Source: an uncultured Slackia sp.
Lineage (GTDB): Bacteria; Actinomycetota; Coriobacteriia; Coriobacteriales; Eggerthellaceae
DNA length: 24,105 nucleotides
Assembly (NCBI GenBank): GCA_937895975.1
Contig: CALBLG010000159.1
Location: 1 to 24,105, forward strand
Direction of reading: 5' to 3'
Part shown: one piece after another, positions 1 to 7,561 of the stretch
Layout of the letters: the number at the start of each line of letters is the position of its first letter
Numbering within the stretch: the stretch's first letter is position 1
Translations under genes and position numbers: made by a program
Notes under the pieces: generated by a model
The model's input: the letters and a program-made list of their open reading frames with translations, nothing else
Databases searched by the model: none
Told to the model about the DNA's origin: nothing

Positions 1-1387
1 CCGGCTTGCGGGCGCGTTCCTGCTCGCGTCGCGCCGCATCGGCAAGCGCCGCGAGCTCGGGGTAGCGCGGGTGGTTCTCCAACTGGTAGGCCGCCTCAAT
101 GCGGCCGCGTTGGCCGCGCACGAATACCCACCACTGGCCGGCGGGCGTTTCGAGCAGCGTGCTGGCCGTTTTGTTGGCGCGCGTGGCGAAGTAGCTCGCG
201 GTGCGCTCGTCTTGGAAGGCCAGCACCAGCTGCGTGTCGCAGTTGCCTATGATCGAATTCGCGGTGGGCTCGCCGTAGCGCGCTTCCAGCTGGCTCACCG
301 TTTGGCAGATGACGGTGGCGCAAATCTCGCGGCTGCGGATGACCGACAGCACGTCGTCGATGTGCGGCAGGCTCAGGTTCGCGAAATCATCCAGCACGAA
401 GCGCACAGGCGCCGGCAGCCGATGGTCGGCGTAGTCGTGATCGGCCGAGTCGATCAGCGTGCTGAAGGCCTGTCGCACGAACATGCTCGTGAGTTTGGCC
501 AGGCTGCGGTCGGTGTCGCTCATCGTGACGAACAGCGCCCGCTTCTCGCGGCCGAAGCTGCGGAAGTCGATCTGCGGCGTGCGTTCGTAGGCATCCATCG
601 CTTCGGGGAAGCCGAACGGCATGAGGTCTGCCGCGAGGATGCCCAGAATGCTGGAATGCATCTTCTCGGCGCCGCAGGTCACCTTCGTGCGGCGATAGAG
701 CGAAGGCGCGAACGAGCCGGGTTCATCGGCCTCGAGCTGGGAGAACAGCAAATCGGACTTGCCGGCGCATGCCATCTCGAACACGCGCAGCACCGCGGCC
801 ACGGTCCATTCGCTGCTTGGCATGGCCTCGAACACGTACGTGATGTACGCCGTGAGGTAGTTCGCCGCCGCCTGCGGCCAAAACGGGTCGGCCTCGTGTT
901 CCTCGATGGGGCAAATGGCCGACGCGATGGCGATGATGTCTTGCTGCAGCGGCTCGCCGTGGCGGTTGAAGCGTACATGGCGCAGCGGATTGTAGCCCAC
1001 GGTGCCGCCCATGGTGGTGAAATCCAGCTGGTCGACTACGTAGCCGCGCTTGCGCAGCAGCGGGCCGACCTCGCGGTAGAGCGAGCCCTTGCAGTCGAGC
1101 ACGATATAAGATCCGTGGCATTGCAGAAGGTTCGGCTTCACGTGGTGGCGCGTCTTGCCGCCGCCCGAGCAGCCCAGCACCAGCACGTTGTTGTTCAGGC
1201 CGGTTTGCCAGCTGTCGGTTTGAAGGCTCGTGCTCGAGGTGAGCAGCGTGTGCCCGCGGTAAGCGCGGCGCGGGTCGCGCGTTTCGGTGGGGTCGATGAT
1301 GCCCGTTTGCACGGCGGCATTGGTGAACTTTTCGGGCCCGGCTTCTGCCGCGGTTTCGACGAGCGTTTCGAATTCGGCGATTTTCAT
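1..1387 (-). CDS. VirD4/TraG-family type IV coupling ATPase (C-terminus cut by window edge)
   Basis: Coupling proteins of this family are hexameric ATPases that pass the relaxase-DNA complex to a type IV secretion channel during conjugation. The reverse strand is open from an ATG at 1387, with AGGAGG at 1393-1398, to the window edge (462 codons seen). Walker A is GCSGGGKT at residues 72-79 and Walker B is VLDDFANL with Asp333-Asp334; the usual form is DEFAN, so the second acidic residue is Asp here. A later CQTVSQLEARYG stretch matches the conserved C-terminal half of TraG/VirD4. No transmembrane helices precede Walker A in this reading; many VirD4 proteins have two, so this one may be soluble or use a separate membrane partner. 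It lies 82 bp downstream of the ClpP-like gene on the same strand. It marks an integrative conjugative element; relaxase and integrase must be outside the window if present. Confidence 0.88.
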   Translation of the reverse strand, partial: MKIAEFETLVETAAEAGPEKFTNAAVQTGIIDPTETRDPRRAYRGHTLLTSSTSLQTDSWQTGLNNNVLVLGCSGGGKTRHHVKPNLLQCHGSYIVLDCKGSLYREVGPLLRKRGYVVDQLDFTTMGGTVGYNPLRHVRFNRHGEPLQQDIIAIASAICPIEEHEADPFWPQAAANYLTAYITYVFEAMPSSEWTVAAVLRVFEMACAGKSDLLFSQLEADEPGSFAPSLYRRTKVTCGAEKMHSSILGILAADLMPFGFPEAMDAYERTPQIDFRSFGREKRALFVTMSDTDRSLAKLTSMFVRQAFSTLIDSADHDYADHRLPAPVRFVLDDFANLSLPHIDDVLSVIRSREICATVICQTVSQLEARYGEPTANSIIGNCDTQLVLAFQDERTASYFATRANKTASTLLETPAGQWWVFVRGQRGRIEAAYQLENHPRYPELAALADAARREQERARKP

Positions 1388-1469
1388 AGGTGCCTCCTTG
1401 GCATGCGATGCGTTAAAACAGGTGGGGAGGGGGCCTGCGCCCAAGGCTCGGCTGTGGGCGCTTTCGCCG

Positions 1470-2060
1470 CTATAGTTCGTGAATCACGCGGTCGGCCAGA
1501 TGCGCCGCCACGGCTTCCTCTGCTTCGAAATAGGTGTCGCGGGCCGTCAGCTCGAATACGCGCTCGAGCGGCATGCCGGTGTGTTCGGCGATCACCTGAG
1601 CGGTGATGTCGCGGATGCGCATGAGGTCGTCGGCGCGCGCCTTCACCGATAGGGCGCTTCCGCCCACGCCGCCGCCGATCAGCGGGTCGTGAATCATCAC
1701 GCGGCTGTGCGGCAGCATATCTCGCTGGTTGCCGGCGATGAACAGCAGCGCCGCCATGCTGGCCGCAAGCCCCAGGCACACGGTGCGCACGGGGCAGCTG
1801 ATGGCGCACATCGCGTCGTACAACGCCAAGCCCGAGCTCACCTCGCCGCCTGGGCTGTTGATGAACAGGGTAATGGGCGCGTCGGCGTCGGCGCGCTGCA
1901 AGTGGCGCATGCCGCGGATGATATCGGCGACCGACTCCGCGTCGACGGGGCCGCACAGCTTCAGCTCGCGGCAGGCAAGCATTTCGTCGCGCATGTCGAA
2001 CCGCTCAAGGCCGAGCGCGGTTTCTTGCATGATTTGGGGTGAATAGGCAAACGTGCTCAT
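1470..2060 (-). CDS. ClpP-like serine protease (accessory paralogue)
   Basis: This 196-residue protein has ClpP length and a full catalytic triad: Ser101 in GLAASMAALL, His124 in VMIHDP and Asp175 in TARDTYF, spaced as in canonical ClpP (Ser97/His122/Asp171). The FINSPGG segment at residues 67-72 matches the ClpP oxyanion-hole region. ClpP forms a double-heptamer chamber that degrades proteins fed by a Clp ATPase. I chose ATG 2060 over the GTG at 2081 because AAAGGA lies just before it. No Clp ATPase is nearby; the neighbour on the same strand is a conjugation ATPase. I therefore read it as a mobile-element paralogue rather than the housekeeping ClpP, which usually sits beside tig and clpX. 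Its substrate and partner cannot be told from sequence. A phage prohead-type protease is less likely given the length and context. Confidence 0.85.
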   Translation of the reverse strand: MSTFAYSPQIMQETALGLERFDMRDEMLACRELKLCGPVDAESVADIIRGMRHLQRADADAPITLFINSPGGEVSSGLALYDAMCAISCPVRTVCLGLAASMAALLFIAGNQRDMLPHSRVMIHDPLIGGGVGGSALSVKARADDLMRIRDITAQVIAEHTGMPLERVFELTARDTYFEAEEAVAAHLADRVIHEL

Positions 2061-2342
2061 GGCGTTCCTTTCAAAAGGCACAAAAAGCGCCGGCGGGTAT
2101 GTATGAGCAGGACCTTTGCGGCTGCAAGGCAGTGCGAGGCTGCACTACGGGCGTGACGCCAAGGTGTACGAAACGGCCATAGGGCAGCGTTTCTTCAAGG
2201 GAACACGGCAGCAAAAGCCAACCTGCTCATACGTTTTCTGGTATTCGGTTGTAGGAAAAGAAATTAGCCTTGCATGTGACACGCCGCCGCGCCGAACGCG
2301 ACTTGAAGCAAAGGACGCCGATGCATCCCCCATGCAAGGTTT

Positions 2343-2367
2343 AAAAAAGAGCGGTTCGAAACCGCTT
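2343..2367 (-). terminator. Intrinsic terminator read leftward
   Basis: AGCGGTT (2350-2356) and AACCGCT (2360-2366) form a perfect 7-bp stem with a 3-nt loop. Six A residues at 2343-2348 become a U-run on the minus strand. No minus-strand gene lies to its right, so it either closes a very short RNA from the promoter at 2384-2413 or attenuates the clpP-like/VirD4 transcript. Confidence 0.65.
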
Positions 2368-2383
2368 CAACGGGTGCGCCTCG

Positions 2384-2413
2384 ACTATAGCACGTCAAAC
2401 TGAGGCTTTGCAA
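2384..2413 (-). promoter_or_regulatory. Promoter candidate facing the clpP-like gene
   Basis: On the minus strand TTGCAA (2413-2408) is 18 nt from TATAGT (2389-2384), a fair sigma-70-type match. Initiation near 2377 would run into the terminator hairpin after about 10 nt. Found by eye only. Confidence 0.4.
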
Positions 2414-2493
2414 GAAAAAATAGCACAAGCGTTCGAAAAAGTATTCCCATCAGGTATTTTGTTGGACGTTCGCGCGATTCGCATTGCCTGGGA

Positions 2494-2499
2494 TATAAT
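2494..2499 (+). promoter_or_regulatory. -10 box of prfC promoter
   Basis: A perfect TATAAT lies about 80 bp before the prfC start codon. No good -35 is seen at 17 nt; TTGGAC at 2462-2467 is too far (26 nt). The ATG at 2503 is too close to this box to be a normal translation start. Confidence 0.45.
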
Positions 2500-2577
2500 G
2501 CAATGTTCGTATGCAATCGCCCGCGCGACCAGCTATTATTCGGTTTCCTAGCGGGCGCACCCATAGAAAGGACCCTC

Positions 2578-4191
2578 GTGGCAACACTTGCCGATCAAAT
2601 CGCCTCGCGCCGCACGTTCGCGATTATCTCGCACCCCGACGCGGGCAAAACCACGCTCACCGAAAAGCTGCTGCTGTACACCGGCAGCATTCAAACCGCC
2701 GGCTCGGTGAAGGGCAAATCGTCTTCGAAGCACGCCGTGTCCGACTGGATGGACATCGAGAAGGAACGCGGCATTTCCGTCACGTCGTCGGTTCTGCAGT
2801 TCACCTACGACGGCTGCTGCGTGAACATCCTCGACACGCCCGGCCACCAGGACTTTTCCGAGGACACCTACCGCACGCTGATGGCCGCCGACGCCGCCGT
2901 GATGGTGATCGACGCCGCCAAGGGCGTCGAGGCGCAAACCAAGAAGCTGTTCAAGGTGTGCACGCTGCGCCATATCCCCATCTTCACGTTCGTGAACAAA
3001 CTCGACCGCGAGGCGCGCGACCCGTTCGACCTCATGGAGGAAATCGAGTCGGTGCTCGGCATTGGCACGTACCCCATGAACTGGCCCATCGGTTGCGGCC
3101 AGAACTTCCGCGGCGTGTTCGATCGGCAAACCCGCCGCGTGATCGCCTTCGAGGGCGACGGCCACGCGAACGCCACGAAGAAGGTGGCCGAAATCGAGGC
3201 CGAGCTGGGCGCGCCCGAGCTGGGTGAGCTGATCGGCGAGGCGAACCATGAAAACCTGATGGATGATATCGAGCTGCTCGACGGCGCGGGCGACGAGCTC
3301 GACTTCGACGCTGTGCGCGTGGGCAAGTTGTCGCCGGTGTTCTTCGGCTCGGCGCTCACGAACTTCGGCGTGGAGCCGTTCCTCAAAGAATTCCTGCGAC
3401 TGGCGCCGAGCCCGCTGCCGTACACCGACACCGTGTCGGGTGAACCGGTGGACCCGCAGCGCGACGAATTTTCCGGCTTCGTGTTCAAAATCCAGGCGAA
3501 CATGGACAAAAACCATCGCGACCGCATCGCGTTTCTGCGCATCTGCTCGGGCAAATTCGAGCGCGGCATGGAGGCGTTCCACGTGCAGGGTGGCAAGAAG
3601 CTCAAGCTCGCCACGGGCACGTCGCTTATGGCCGACGACCGCGCCATCGTCGACGAGGCGTACGCGGGCGACATTGTGGGCCTGTTCGACCCAGGCATCT
3701 TCAGCATCGGCGATACGGTGTGCACGGGCAAGACGCGCGTGCAATTCCCCGAGATTCCCACGTTCGCGCCCGAGATGTTCGCACGCATCACGCAGGTGAA
3801 CACGCTGAAACGCAAGCAGTTCGTCAAAGGCATGGAGGAGCTCGCGCAAGAGGGCGCCATCCAGATTTTCCGCGAGCCGGGCTTCGGCATGGAAAGCGTC
3901 ATCGTGGGTGTGGTGGGCGTGCTGCAGCTCGAGGTGCTCGAGCAACGCCTGAAGACCGAGTACGGCGTGGAGGTGCGCCGCTCGGGCCTGCCGTACACCG
4001 ACGTTCGCTGGATCAAGACCGACCCGAAGGCGTTCGAATTCTCTGATCTGAACGTCACGCGTGACACGCTGAAGGTCGAGGACATGCGTGGGCGTCGCCT
4101 GCTGCTGTTCACGAGCCCCTGGAATGTGAACTGGGCCGTTGAGAAGAACCCGAGCATCGAGCTGTCCGAAGTGGGCAACTGGGAAGCGTAG
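2578..4191 (+). CDS. prfC: Peptide chain release factor 3 (RF3)
   Basis: RF3 is a translational GTPase that removes RF1/RF2 from the ribosome after termination. The 537-residue product fits the family (about 530). GTPase motifs are clear: P-loop SHPDAGKT at 18-25, switch II DTPGH at 86-90 and NKLD at 140-143. The RF3 hallmark DFSEDTYRTL follows DTPGH, although the residue between is Gln91 where E. coli RF3 has Glu. C-terminal RF3-type segments such as GFVFKIQANMDKNHRDR and VVGVLQLEVLEQRL are present. I chose GTG 2578 because AAAGGA precedes it and the protein then begins as in other RF3s. An in-frame ATG at 2503 would add 25 residues but lies almost on the -10 box. It is followed by a separate leader and terminator, so it is probably monocistronic. 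Confidence 0.95.
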   Translation: MATLADQIASRRTFAIISHPDAGKTTLTEKLLLYTGSIQTAGSVKGKSSSKHAVSDWMDIEKERGISVTSSVLQFTYDGCCVNILDTPGHQDFSEDTYRTLMAADAAVMVIDAAKGVEAQTKKLFKVCTLRHIPIFTFVNKLDREARDPFDLMEEIESVLGIGTYPMNWPIGCGQNFRGVFDRQTRRVIAFEGDGHANATKKVAEIEAELGAPELGELIGEANHENLMDDIELLDGAGDELDFDAVRVGKLSPVFFGSALTNFGVEPFLKEFLRLAPSPLPYTDTVSGEPVDPQRDEFSGFVFKIQANMDKNHRDRIAFLRICSGKFERGMEAFHVQGGKKLKLATGTSLMADDRAIVDEAYAGDIVGLFDPGIFSIGDTVCTGKTRVQFPEIPTFAPEMFARITQVNTLKRKQFVKGMEELAQEGAIQIFREPGFGMESVIVGVVGVLQLEVLEQRLKTEYGVEVRRSGLPYTDVRWIKTDPKAFEFSDLNVTRDTLKVEDMRGRRLLLFTSPWNVNWAVEKNPSIELSEVGNWEA

Positions 4192-4313
4192 CCAGGGTAT
4201 TTCCCCTCGTGGGCCAAGGGGCGCCTTCCTCCGGCCCATGCCTTGCTTGCGGGGAAGTTATGCCTGCGCCTTGGCGATTCTGTGTGCTGCGACCTCGGGC
4301 GTTGCTTTCCCGT

Positions 4314-4319
4314 TACAAT
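4314..4319 (+). promoter_or_regulatory. -10 box of putative sulP promoter
   Basis: TACAAT, preceded by CGT, resembles the TACAAT box before uppP. No strong -35 is visible. It would give a leader of about 140 nt that includes the terminator at 4366-4397 and a GAAA-capped mini-hairpin, GCC-GAAA-GGC, at 4338-4347. Confidence 0.35.
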
Positions 4320-4365
4320 ACGAGCCCTCCCACGTGCGCCGAAAGGCGACAATTGAAGAGCATCT

Positions 4366-4397
4366 ATTCCACCCGGGCTTCCTGGGTGGAATTTTTC
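4366..4397 (+). terminator. Intrinsic terminator between prfC and sulP
   Basis: ATTCCACCC (4366-4374) pairs perfectly with GGGTGGAAT (4384-4392), and the loop can add three more pairs. TTTTTC follows at once. It lies 175 bp after prfC and about 70 bp before sulP. It could end prfC transcripts; with the promoter candidate at 4314 it could also attenuate sulP. Confidence 0.85.
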
Positions 4398-4466
4398 TGT
4401 CCCGAAATCGGGGCGGCGGGCGTGCGCGCGGAATCCAACCGGAACATCGACCCAGAATCGCAGGCC

Positions 4467-6167
4467 ATGCAGCACGACAAAATCAAACCGATCCTGTTCA
4501 GCATCATCAAGCATTCCAGCAAAGAAGAGCTGCTCGAGCAGCTGCCCAAAGACATCGTTTCGGGCATCGTGGTGGCCATCGTGGCGTTGCCGCTTTCCAT
4601 CGCCCTGGCGATTGCCTCGGGCGTCAGCCCCGAGCAAGGCCTGTATACCGCTATCGTTGCTGGCTTCTTGATCGCATTCCTCGGCGGCTCGCGCGTACAA
4701 ATCTCGGGCCCCACGGCGGCATTCGCCACCATCGTGGCCGGCATCGTGGCCACCGACGGGCTTGACGGCTTGGTCGCGGCCGCGCTTATCGCGGGCGTGC
4801 TGCTGGTGCTTATGGGCCTTTTCAAGCTGGGCACCATCATCCGTTTCGTGCCGTACACCATCACGACGGGCTTCACGGCGGGCATCGCGGTGACCATCGT
4901 CATCGGCCAGTTGAAGGATTTCTTCGGGCTTACCTACCCGACGGGCACCTCGACGGTCGAGACGGTCGACAAGGTTTCGGCGCTCGTCGCGAACTTCGGG
5001 ACGTTCAACTGGCAGGCGCTCGTGGTGGGCGCGGTGTGTTTGGTGGTGCTGTTCGCGTGGCCGCGCCTGGGCGTGCTCGGCGCGAAAATCCCCAGCTCGC
5101 TTGTCGCCGTCATCGTGGGCATGGTCATGGTGCCGCTGTTCGGCATGGACGTGAACACCATTGGCGACCTGTATACCATCAACGCCGGCCTGCCTGAATT
5201 CCATGTGCCGAATCTCTCGCTCGATCTGCTGCGCGACGAGCTGGCCAATGGCATTACCATTGCCATTTTGGCCGCCATCGAGTCGCTTTTGTCATGCGTC
5301 GTGGCCGACTCGATGATCAGCTCGCACCACCGCTGCAATATGGAGCTGGTGGCGCAGGGTGTGGGCAACGTCGGCTCCGTGTTGTTCGGTGGCATTCCAG
5401 CGACGGGCGCCATCGCGCGCACGGCGGCCAACGTGAAAAGCGGCGGTCGCACGCCGGTGGCCGGCATGGTGCACGCCGTGGTGCTGCTCGCGGTGCTCGT
5501 GTTCCTCATGCCGTATGCCGCGCTCATCCCCATGCCCACTATCGCGGCCATCCTGCTGCAAGTCGCCTATAACATGAGCGGGTGGCGCAACTTCGCGCAC
5601 CTGTGCCACACGGCCTCGAAGGGCGCCGTGGCCACGCTTCTGCTCACCTTCACGCTGACCATCGTGTTCGACCTGGTGACGGCCATCGCTGTTGGCATGC
5701 TGATCACCGTGGTGCTGTTCATGAAGATGGTTTCCGAGGAAACCGAGGTCAAGGGCTGGAAGTATTACTGCGACGCCGATTCCGAGGTCACGCATTTGCG
5801 CGAGCTGCCGAAGAGCGTGCGCGTGTACGAGATCAACGGCCCCATGTTTTTCGGCATGACCGACCGCATCACCGATATCTCGGTGAAGGAGTTCACGAAA
5901 TACCTGATCATTCGCATGCGCGGCGTGCCGTCGCTTGACTCGTCGGGCATGAACGCGCTCGAGAATCTCTACGATTACTGCGAGGAAAACGGCGTGAAGC
6001 TCATTTTCAGCCATGCCAACGAGCAGCCGATGAAAACCATGCGTCGCGCCGGCTTTGTCGACTTGGTGGGCGAGGAGCACTTTCGCCCAAACATCGACGA
6101 CGCCATCGCGCACGCGCGCGAACTGCTGGAAGCCGAAGAGGCGAGCAAGGCGGGAAAAGTCGCATAA
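4467..6167 (+). CDS. SulP-family (SLC26) inorganic anion transporter with STAS domain
   Basis: SulP proteins are inner-membrane transporters for sulfate, bicarbonate or other anions. The 566-residue product has the two family parts. The N-terminal membrane domain (about residues 25-430) carries the SulP signature, GVSPEQGLYTAIVAGFL then GGSRVQISGPTAAF. The cytoplasmic STAS domain (about 445-560) includes LDSSGMNAL, the position of the regulatory serine in STAS proteins. I chose ATG 4467 because the homologous region starts soon after it; the frame stays open upstream to 4209, but that stretch covers the terminator and is not protein-like. The ribosome-binding site is weak (GCAGG). It has its own terminator at 6177-6205, so it looks monocistronic. 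Substrate cannot be told from sequence; no carbonic anhydrase or sulfate-assimilation gene is adjacent. Confidence 0.9.
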   Translation: MQHDKIKPILFSIIKHSSKEELLEQLPKDIVSGIVVAIVALPLSIALAIASGVSPEQGLYTAIVAGFLIAFLGGSRVQISGPTAAFATIVAGIVATDGLDGLVAAALIAGVLLVLMGLFKLGTIIRFVPYTITTGFTAGIAVTIVIGQLKDFFGLTYPTGTSTVETVDKVSALVANFGTFNWQALVVGAVCLVVLFAWPRLGVLGAKIPSSLVAVIVGMVMVPLFGMDVNTIGDLYTINAGLPEFHVPNLSLDLLRDELANGITIAILAAIESLLSCVVADSMISSHHRCNMELVAQGVGNVGSVLFGGIPATGAIARTAANVKSGGRTPVAGMVHAVVLLAVLVFLMPYAALIPMPTIAAILLQVAYNMSGWRNFAHLCHTASKGAVATLLLTFTLTIVFDLVTAIAVGMLITVVLFMKMVSEETEVKGWKYYCDADSEVTHLRELPKSVRVYEINGPMFFGMTDRITDISVKEFTKYLIIRMRGVPSLDSSGMNALENLYDYCEENGVKLIFSHANEQPMKTMRRAGFVDLVGEEHFRPNIDDAIAHARELLEAEEASKAGKVA

Positions 6168-6176
6168 CGCTTTTTC

Positions 6177-6205
6177 AAAAAGGGGCCGCTTGGCCCCTTT
6201 CTCAT
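6177..6205 (+). terminator. Intrinsic terminator of sulP
   Basis: AAAGGGGCC, loop GCTT, GGCCCCTTT, then a T-rich tail. The hairpin begins about 10 bp after the sulP stop codon. Confidence 0.85.
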
Positions 6206-6297
6206 ATTTTCGAAAGTGCGGAATCGTGATTCTGCTCCCGGCCTCCATTCCTTGCGAATGGGGTTGGCGATTTGATGCTCAAACGCATATCGCTTTT

Positions 6298-6334
6298 GCG
6301 AGACGCGCCGCTTTTCGCTCGTGACGCGTCTCGC
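6298..6334. repeat. 10-bp inverted repeat downstream of sulP and methyltransferase
   Basis: GCGAGACGCG (6298-6307) and CGCGTCTCGC (6325-6334) match perfectly around a 17-nt loop, ending 8 bp from the methyltransferase stop. There is no U-run on either strand, so it may stabilise the mRNA 3' end or be a weak convergent terminator. Confidence 0.55.
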
Positions 6335-6342
6335 GTTGGTCG

Positions 6343-7062
6343 TTAAATCTTTTGAAGCGTAATTGCGATGGTGCTCAAATAATTAAGCGCTCCGGCCTCG
6401 ATGGCCGCGCGGTCACCGCGCGCATATTCGTTGTCGCATGAAATCCAATCGGCCCATGCCTCGGCCGTGCATTCCATGGCGTGCATGTCAACGATTTCGA
6501 TGCCCCCGATTTGTGAAATCATTGCGTGCCACCAGGGGATATCGTGCATGTAGTCGAGCTGCTCGGGCGTCCACGACTTCAACAGGCACGCCGGCAGGTC
6601 ATCGTGGCAATCGCGCGTCATTCCGGGAATGGCCAAGTAGAGCACGCCGTTGCGCTTCACATAGGGCAACAATTTGCCGCTGAGATATTCTGGGTCGCGT
6701 CCATAGTAGTTATACGAGTCTACGCTTACCACCGCGTCGAAGAATTCAATCGGAAACGGCAGGCCCTCGGATGCGTCGGCCTTCACGGGGTGAATGCTCT
6801 CAGCTGGAATGTCCAGCTCGTCGAAAAACGCGCGGTTCTCGTCGGGGTCGCTCCAAAGATCGACAGCATAGGCTTCAAAGCCGTACTCGCGCGCGAGCAT
6901 CGCGCTGGTAATGCCCATGCCCGAACCCAGGTCGCATACTGTCGATTCTGGTGCGATATGCGCATCGCGCAGCAGCTCCTCGCAAATTTTCAGTGAGTTG
7001 GGCCCCATGATTTTCTTTCGCACGAGGTCGGTCGGGAAACTGTTAGCTTTTGGGAAATCCAT
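6343..7062 (-). CDS. Class I SAM-dependent methyltransferase, substrate unknown
   Basis: The 239-residue protein has the Rossmann-like methyltransferase fold. Motif I is VCDLGSGMG at residues 42-50 (SAM binding). The acidic end of strand 2 is AYAVDLW (65-70), and VVSVDSYNYYG follows where motif IV is expected. It resembles small-molecule methyltransferases of the UbiE/cyclopropane-synthase-like group, but I do not recognise the subfamily. The C-terminal half is rich in Trp and acidic residues (PEQLDYMHDIPWWHAM). ATG 7062 is preceded by AGGA 8 nt upstream. It stands alone on the minus strand next to a structured intergenic region. The nearest genes give no pathway clue, so no substrate is proposed. 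Confidence 0.8.
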   Translation of the reverse strand: MDFPKANSFPTDLVRKKIMGPNSLKICEELLRDAHIAPESTVCDLGSGMGITSAMLAREYGFEAYAVDLWSDPDENRAFFDELDIPAESIHPVKADASEGLPFPIEFFDAVVSVDSYNYYGRDPEYLSGKLLPYVKRNGVLYLAIPGMTRDCHDDLPACLLKSWTPEQLDYMHDIPWWHAMISQIGGIEIVDMHAMECTAEAWADWISCDNEYARGDRAAIEAGALNYLSTIAITLQKI

Positions 7063-7176
7063 TGTTCAATCCTGTCTATGGGATGCGCGGACGAGTTGGC
7101 AAAGCAGCGAACGAGAGTGGTCGCCCATCTCATTCGCCCACAACAGCCGCGTTGGGTCTAATATTTTGTGACAGGC

Positions 7177-7240
7177 GGGAAACGCCATACGAATCTAAAC
7201 TCCGGTAGAGCCTTCTTCAAAATATTCGTTTGGCGTTCCC
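7177..7240. repeat. Imperfect inverted repeat with 17-18-nt arms
   Basis: GGGAAACGCCATACGAAT (7177-7194) is nearly the reverse complement of ATTCGTTTGGCGTTCCC (7224-7240): one mismatch and one bulge. A second pair, ATATTTTG at 7161-7168 and CAAAATAT at 7218-7225, crosses it, so a pseudoknot is possible in RNA. Confidence 0.6.
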
Positions 7241-7289
7241 TAAAGAACAACGACCGTGAATGTCGTAAGTCATCACCTTTATAGTACGC

Positions 7290-7312
7290 GAAAGGGCCGG
7301 TCCCTTTCTTTT
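7290..7312 (+). terminator. Intrinsic terminator with no obvious gene
   Basis: GAAAGGG (7290-7296) pairs with CCCTTTC (7302-7308) around CCGGT, then TTTT. No plus-strand gene lies between the sulP terminator and here. A TATAGT box sits only 5 bp upstream of the stem. Confidence 0.6.
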
Positions 7313-7421
7313 GTCGAATTCTAGCATCGCCGACGGAATGTTTTAGCGGCAGTAAAGAAAATGTAAGGTCGCAAGCCTTTCTCGCATGCGGTTCTTTAGG
7401 TGCCTTCTTTGGCGGGGATTC

Positions 7422-7561
7422 AAAAAAGCGCTAAATGTTCAGCTTGTCAGCTGATGGGCGAGTTGCGTATTTTTATGCGCGTAGTTGAACTGGGATTTTA
7501 AAGATGAGAATGCGCGATTACGCTCAGGTTGAAATCTGGGCTGAACATTTGCGCGTTTTTT
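7422..7561. repeat. Palindromic element copy 1, abutting the nuclease-like gene stop
   Basis: The ends are near-perfect inverted repeats: A6-GCGC-T-AAATGTTCAGC at 7422-7443 against GCTGAACATTT-GCGCG-T6 at 7540-7561, about 21 pairs with two one-base bulges. The right end overlaps the stop codon of the gene at 7560-8630. Both strands end in a U-run, so it could terminate in either direction. The end motif is shared with the element at 8716-8853, while the middles differ. Confidence 0.8.

Larger units (their letters stand above)
2061..2577. other. Gene-free boundary between mobile-element genes and prfC
   Basis: No convincing gene is seen here. Short open frames exist on both strands (2116-2403 plus, 2145-2333 minus) but lack ribosome-binding sites and recognisable content. 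The stretch holds a minus-strand promoter candidate and hairpin terminator, the prfC promoter region, and a 9-bp inverted repeat, CCTTGCATG at 2268-2276 and CATGCAAGG at 2331-2339. It is the likely junction between conjugative-element DNA on the left and core chromosome on the right, but I found no attachment-site duplication within the window. Confidence 0.5.
7063..7421. other. Gene-free, structure-rich intergenic region
   Basis: No reading frame of note is seen. The stretch contains an imperfect inverted repeat (7177-7240), a -10-like TATAGT (7280-7285) and a plus-strand terminator hairpin (7290-7312). It could encode a small RNA, but no promoter with both boxes is clear. Confidence 0.4.

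Noticed and set aside
71..1606. 511-codon open frame on the plus strand
   Set aside because: It is antisense to the VirD4-type gene, whose reverse-strand reading shows Walker A and B motifs; the plus-strand product is low-complexity Arg/Ala/His-rich.
2346..2368. tRNA T-arm-like sequence (AGCGG-TTCGAAA-CCGCT)
   Set aside because: No D-arm, anticodon arm or acceptor stem can be built on either strand; an A/U-run fits a terminator better. A remnant of an integration site cannot be excluded.
2116..2403. 95-codon plus-strand open frame in the prfC upstream gap
   Set aside because: No ribosome-binding site, no recognisable motif, and it runs through the terminator hairpin and promoter region.
4209..4466. 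86-codon N-terminal extension of SulP
   Set aside because: It spans the promoter-like box and terminator and shows no membrane or SulP-like sequence.
2868..5204. 778-codon minus-strand open frame across prfC and sulP
   Set aside because: It is antisense to two well-recognised genes and has a biased, repetitive composition typical of GC-rich shadow frames.
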